Source: Yamagishiella unicocca (Eukaryota; Chlorophyta; Chlorophyceae; Chlamydomonadales; Volvocaceae). Taken from it: a DNA stretch of 64,000 bases. Position 1 is the first letter of the stretch. Every line of letters starts with the position of its first letter. The notes beneath the pieces are model-generated. The model was not told where the DNA came from. It saw only the letters and a list, made by a program, of their open reading frames with translations, and ran no database searches. The position numbers were made by a program, and so were the translations under genes. Shown one piece after another: positions 59,927-64,000 of this stretch. The stretch spans positions 682,001 through 746,000 of the forward strand of contig BDSL01000003.1 of the NCBI GenBank assembly GCA_003116995.1, read 5' to 3'.

Positions 59927-60706
59927 ATGAGCATTGGTCATCGCGCGTGCGTTGAAATGCTGCGGCTAAAGGTGTGGTAACCACAATTGAAGTATGTTGT
60001 AAACTCTTGTATATGAAATTAAATTTGGCATTGGGTGCCGAGGTCGCGCAGTGCGCGGATCCTCAGCCTAACAAAAATTTAGCCCTGCCGGACACCCGAA
60101 GGGCCGACCACGGAAGGTCCTCGCTAAGTGCAAGGCGAAGTCCGACCGTGTAACCGAGGCCATGGGGACCACCTCGAGAAACGGGCCAGGTAAGTATGCT
60201 TGATAATGGCGTGGCAGCGCAGTCAGGGTGCGCAGTGAGGGTTCTCTTGCATACTATGCAGCGATGGTGGGTATGGAAGCAGCACCGTTCCGGGGCTGAC
60301 CAGCCCCGACCGCCTTCCTTAACGAGGTTACCGTTGTTGTGCAGCATATTCATGCAATGCAGTATACTACATAGCTCGATGGATAAGTGTGATCAAATGC
60401 ATGTGCATTTTCTATCGGCCGGTGCTGGCGATGTCGCAAACATAAGACCGACTGCTCAAGGGCGATTGTGCATTCTGCAACTGGACATCCTTGCTTCGAA
60501 AAAATCAGCAGCGTCGCAAATGTATGGACGCCTATACGCATCTGTGCGGGTTTGCGCTGGACGGCAAAGCGTGTCAAATTGAATTGGAACGTTATAAGAG
60601 GTGCCATTTGTTCGCTAAACATGGCTTCAGTGCCAGTCTCCGGCCATCGTCGACGTGCCTTCGCCTGTACAGCAGTGTAACCAGCGATGATCAATGTATT
60701 CGTTGA
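59927..60706 (+). CDS. Candidate small gene: AT-hook plus Cys-rich domain, 3 exons, unrecognised family
   Basis: Proposed exons 59927-59976, 60083-60189 and 60447-60706 join in phases 2 and 1 with GT-AG borders (donors GTAACC and GTAAGT), giving 138 residues. Exon 2 holds GHPKGRPRKVLAKCKAK, a typical AT-hook core (GRPRK) that binds the minor groove of AT-rich DNA. Exon 3 is Cys/His-rich: GDCAFCNWTSLL, RRKCMDAYTHLCGFALDGKA, CQIELERYKRCHLFAKHGF, spacing consistent with a zinc-binding fold but fitting neither SBP nor any other domain I know. A DNA-binding nuclear role is inferred. Exon 1 is the weakest part. The first intron overlaps the second possible poly(A) signal of the gene upstream. Confidence 0.4.
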
Positions 60707-61148
60707 ATGGTTTCTTCCAACACTGCCAATATAACAGTTGCCATAAAGAATGGCCAGATGCTGGGCCTCATTGAGTCATTGGAAACCTAGCCAGTCCTGG
60801 CCCTTGGGCTTCTTCGGGCCCAAACCATGTACAAAGGAGCTTAAGTATAAGGGTAATTTTGGCATTGCGACGTATGCAAAGCTTGGCCTCTGGCGGCACC
60901 TAGGATACTGAACATTAACCTGTTTGTACGGACACGCCGTAACTCGAAGAAGGTCTGCTTTGTGCAGACGCTGTCTGAACATCACAAGTACCGGCATAGG
61001 TTCCATAACGCACTAGTCACATTGGTTTCAACACGTCGATGATCTCTAAGGCCTCAACTGAATTAGCGACCCCCTAGCGGGGTGTCAACACCAACATTAG
61101 CTGCTAAAGGGCAAGCTTAAGACAATTTGATATATAGCAGTCCTCATA
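60707..61148. other. Spacer upstream of the coiled-coil gene
   Basis: Moderately AT-rich, no gene seen. A CCCCCTAGCGGGG palindrome lies near 61072. Confidence 0.5.
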
Positions 61149-64000
61149 ATGGCGTATGATGCGCAAGGTAGTGATGCCGACTTCGACGTCGCGCCGCTAC
61201 AGAAAGCCTTCCTGACCCTTGCAGCCAGGGTATGTACTTTCTAGGACAAATTGCCTGCCATCTACACTTCTTCTTCGCAGCTTTGGGGGGGGGCGTCCCC
61301 ATCGGCATCTATCGCAGCGCTGGAGTCCCCTGATTTCGTCTTCCCTTGCACGCTTTGCAGGTCGATCAATGCTCAAAAGAAAATGCAGCTTTGCGGTCGG
61401 AGGTAGCGGAACTACGGGTAGGCGCGGCGGCACAATGCCCGTTGTGGGCACATGGGGACCAGATTGACAGGTCTAAGCCGTTACAGTGCCGGTTATGCTG
61501 CCAGCGTTGGGCACAGTATCGATGCACGTAATCGCTATACAGGGAATGCAAAAGTACCCGTCCATTACCGCACGCTGGGGCCCCTGCGTTGGGCACGGCG
61601 GCCCCGCGCATCTGGAATCCGTCACAGGCCCCGTGAACCCACGTCATACCACCCACCCTTCCTCCATCCTCACTGAGCGCCTACTCCTCCGCAACCTAGT
61701 TAACCGTCCCCGCCCCTCCCAACGCTGCCCTTCAGCTGGCTAAGCGGCTCGAAGCGCTGGAGCAGGGCCTGCAAGAGGTAGCGGACACGTCCCGACCCAC
61801 GGGTCTCTTCTGGGGCCAGGTAAATGCCCATTACATAATCCCTGGGTGCAGCTGGCTGCGGTGCTCCTGCCGGGAGGGCCAGGGGCCCCTTCGGCGCTGG
61901 TCCGAGTGAGGGGTTAGCTAGGCGGGCAGGTCGGAAACCTTATCCCGCACCAGGGAGGGCAGCGGCCCCATGGCAATGCGCGCCAGGGAGGGCAGCAGCC
62001 CTTCGCGGCCCTCCACAAGCGCACACCGACCAGCTGCGACAGGCGGGGCTGGGTGGCTGGGGTGCGCTAGAGCGGGTGCGGTGGTGCAGGCCGCGGGCTG
62101 GGGCTTTGGAGGCTGTGGAGGTGCGAGCGAGACTGGGAGCGTGATCTGGTCCCGGTCACATTGACGCGCGCAACCGCCCAGCCACCCTCAGCACCCCTCA
62201 CCATACTCACCCTCCCAACTGCTGCCGCCATCCCTCTCCTCCTCTCACCACCACCACCCCAACCTCTCTGGCTGCTGCTGCTGCTGCTGCCGCCACGTTT
62301 GCTCCCCTGCAGTCAACAAATGGCAGGGACGATGGTCGGGGGGGCGCCCTGGGCAGCGGGCGCCCGAACGGCGACTCCAATTTCGGCGCCGTACCCTTCG
62401 GCTCCACCTCCGGCATGGCGGCCATGGGGGGGCGAGGTCCCAGCGGGGAGGGCGCCGCCAGCCTCAGCGGCACCGGCGGCATCTCGGGCATGGGCGGCCC
62501 GCCGGTGGGCATGGAGGCCTCGTGGCTGGTGCAGGAGGTGCTCATGATGCGGTGGGTAGGCGTGTACGGGCGGGCGATGGGAGGCGGGGAGGAGGGGAAA
62601 GGGACCGGCGTATGCAGGCGGGCCACGGGGGGTTTGGGGCTCTTGGTGTGCGAGGGGGTGATGACGTGGCGGAGGGCCGCTTACCAGGGGGCAGGCGGGG
62701 CCGTGAGGTGACCCTACCCCACCCCGGGACCCGACCCGATCCGATCCGATCCGACCCCACCCCGGGACGCTTGTTGACTTGCCGCTGCCAGCGCTGCTTT
62801 CTGGGTTGGAACACGCTGCGTCGACGCCTGGGGGGTTACTTCCGGCGCGCAGCTGCACCTGCAGCGAGGGGACGGGGTGGGGTCCTGGTGGCAAGCTGCC
62901 TGCTACTCGCCCCCTCGTCCTCTCACCCCGGCTCGTCCTCCCGCCCGGCACGCAGGGAGCGGCTGGGGGCTATGGAGCGCAAATCAGAGGCGCTGTGGCA
63001 TGGACGGGTGCGCCGGAGGGAGGGTTATAATAATAGAACCGGTAACGCCGGAGGGAGGGTTATAATAATAGAACCGGTAACGCCGGAGGGAGGGTTATAA
63101 TAATAGGACCGGTAACGCCGGAGGGGGGGGGGTTCGAGGAAGACCCGGAGGGGGGGGGAAGGGGGCGGGGGACCAGAGGGGATACGCTCAAACGCCGCCA
63201 TAAGCCTCATACTGGGGCCGGGTTGGAGGACTGAGGGGGCGCGGGAGTGTCGGAGGGAGGATGGGGGTGAGATGGGGTTTGCTGCTGGCTAACGGATGCC
63301 CGGGGGACTCCCGGGGGGCGCGAGGGGCCGCGTGGGAGTGGCATGGGTCTCGGTGGGGCGAGTGGGGAGAGGTGGCGCCCCTGAAGGCACAGGCGCGCTG
63401 CAGCTGAGGCCTATCTGGCCCAGTGGTGGCGGTGGGTTCTCAGTGCGGGTCTGCCCGGGATGACGGGATCACATGTGGACAGCTGGTGAAGCTCCACCAT
63501 GGTCGCCAATCATCAGCACGCACGTCCTCGTCCTCATTGCGTTGCAATAAGCACCCCACCCCAAACCTCACCCCACCCAACAGGAGGAGGACGAGCAAAT
63601 GCGTTCCGCCATGGAGCGGTTGCGGCAGGACATCGTCACCATGCAGGGCGGTGTGGCGGAGGCGCAGGTGGGCGGGCTGACGGCGGCCGGGGGAGGGCTT
63701 AGCTCGGCGGTGCCTGATTCTGGCGGAGGACCCTGGCGGAGCTTCTGTGTTCGAGGCCCTGTTGTTTCGGTTCCGTACCGCGCATGCCCACCTGTCCCCC
63801 CCTTGACCGCCACCGCCATCCCCAGGCCGCCGCCGCTGCCGCCAACAACATGGTCGAGCGGCAGGCCAACGCCACGTCTGAGAGCGTGGCGTACGTGAAG
63901 GACGTTACGGAGCGGATGCACATGGTGGAGATGGGGGCCATGAAGGGTAGGGCGGGGTTCGAGGGAAACCCGTGGATGTCCGAAAAAACGTTTAAAACAG
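61149..64000 (+). CDS. Coiled-coil protein, 5' part only (runs off the right edge)
   Basis: Exons: 61149-61229, 61361-61417, 61736-61819, 62313-62551, 62956-63007, 63584-63667 and 63826-63946, all phase-consistent; 239 residues before the edge. It starts MAYDAQGSDADFDVAPLQKA then FLTLAARVDQCSKENAALRSEV, a heptad-like helix that continues LAKRLEALEQGLQEVADT. A Gly/Ser-rich linker (about residues 75-140) is followed by SWLVQEVLMMRERLGAMERK, then EEDEQMRSAMERLRQDIVTM and NMVERQANATSESVAYVKDV. No enzymatic motif is seen. Proteins of this build often belong to cilia, centrioles or transport tethers, but nothing here decides between them. The donor after 63946 shows that it continues. Confidence 0.75.
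63011..63127. repeat. 35-bp tandem repeat, about 3.3 copies
   Basis: Units 63011-63045, 63046-63080 and 63081-63115 (one base differs in the third) plus a partial copy. Each contains CGCCGGAGGGAGGGTTATAA then TAATAGAACCGGTAA. The array starts four bases past an exon end (63007), inside the following intron. Confidence 0.95.
63956..64000 (+). repeat. Intron repeat family A, truncated by window edge
   Basis: GGTTCGAGGGAAACCCGTGG, ATGTCCGAAAAAACGTTTAA and AACAG, starting about 10 bp after the exon donor at 63946. A partial relative, GGTTCGAGGAAGACCCGGA, lies at about 63132. Confidence 0.8.

Noticed and set aside
60447..60706. SBP-box zinc-finger domain
   Set aside because: The Cys/His spacing around KCMDAYTHLCG and RCHLFAKH does not fit the SBP pattern, so only a general Cys-rich description is given.

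Overview
The window looks like nuclear DNA of a volvocine green alga (Chlamydomonas/Volvox group). A pherophorin (a volvocine extracellular-matrix family), a plastid-type VIPP protein, very high GC, many short GT-AG introns with C-rich 3' ends, G/C-rich microsatellites and occasional TGTAA poly(A) motifs all agree. Gene models were built by hand from reading frames, splice-site motifs and phase matching; no search was run. Layout from left to right: (1) a three-exon pherophorin on the minus strand (264-2554); (2) a roughly 20-kb, about 35-exon minus-strand gene for a TPR/Mlp/NUA-type nuclear-pore-basket coiled-coil protein (5228-25119), whose introns are full of repeats; (3) a ten-exon minus-strand voltage-gated potassium channel of about 1004 residues (27258-33864); (4) a divergent plus-strand FAD monooxygenase resembling kynurenine 3-monooxygenase, with a C-terminal membrane tail (34564-39960); (5) a small three-exon gene of unknown role (42158-42718); (6) a plus-strand, probably plastid-targeted, rhomboid-like membrane protein without the catalytic GxSG serine (44306-47451); (7) two intronless SAR1 GTPase genes in tandem on the minus strand (48067-48645 and 49949-50527); (8) a ten-exon minus-strand VIPP/PspA-family protein (51698-55536); (9) a divergent plus-strand secreted, Ala/Gly-rich protein with a repeated Cys-GRLW-Cys module (55973-59574); (10) a small candidate gene with an AT-hook and Cys-rich exon (59927-60706); (11) the start of a plus-strand coiled-coil gene that runs off the right edge (61149 onward). 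The genes are housekeeping or cell-biological and do not form an operon-like system: extracellular matrix (pherophorin, GRLW protein), nuclear pore (TPR), membrane excitability (K+ channel), ER export (SAR1), plastid membranes (VIPP, rhomboid-like) and redox metabolism (monooxygenase). Two gene pairs are head-to-head with short shared upstream regions: channel/monooxygenase (about 0.7 kb) and VIPP/GRLW protein (about 0.4 kb). The most unusual layer is non-coding. A family of short related repeats sits in introns of at least four unrelated genes in both orientations. There are also long inverted repeats inside introns (a 32-bp arm hairpin in the channel gene and an AT-rich one in the TPR gene), and an intergenic, nested UUCG-tetraloop hairpin. 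These are the parts most worth a second look.
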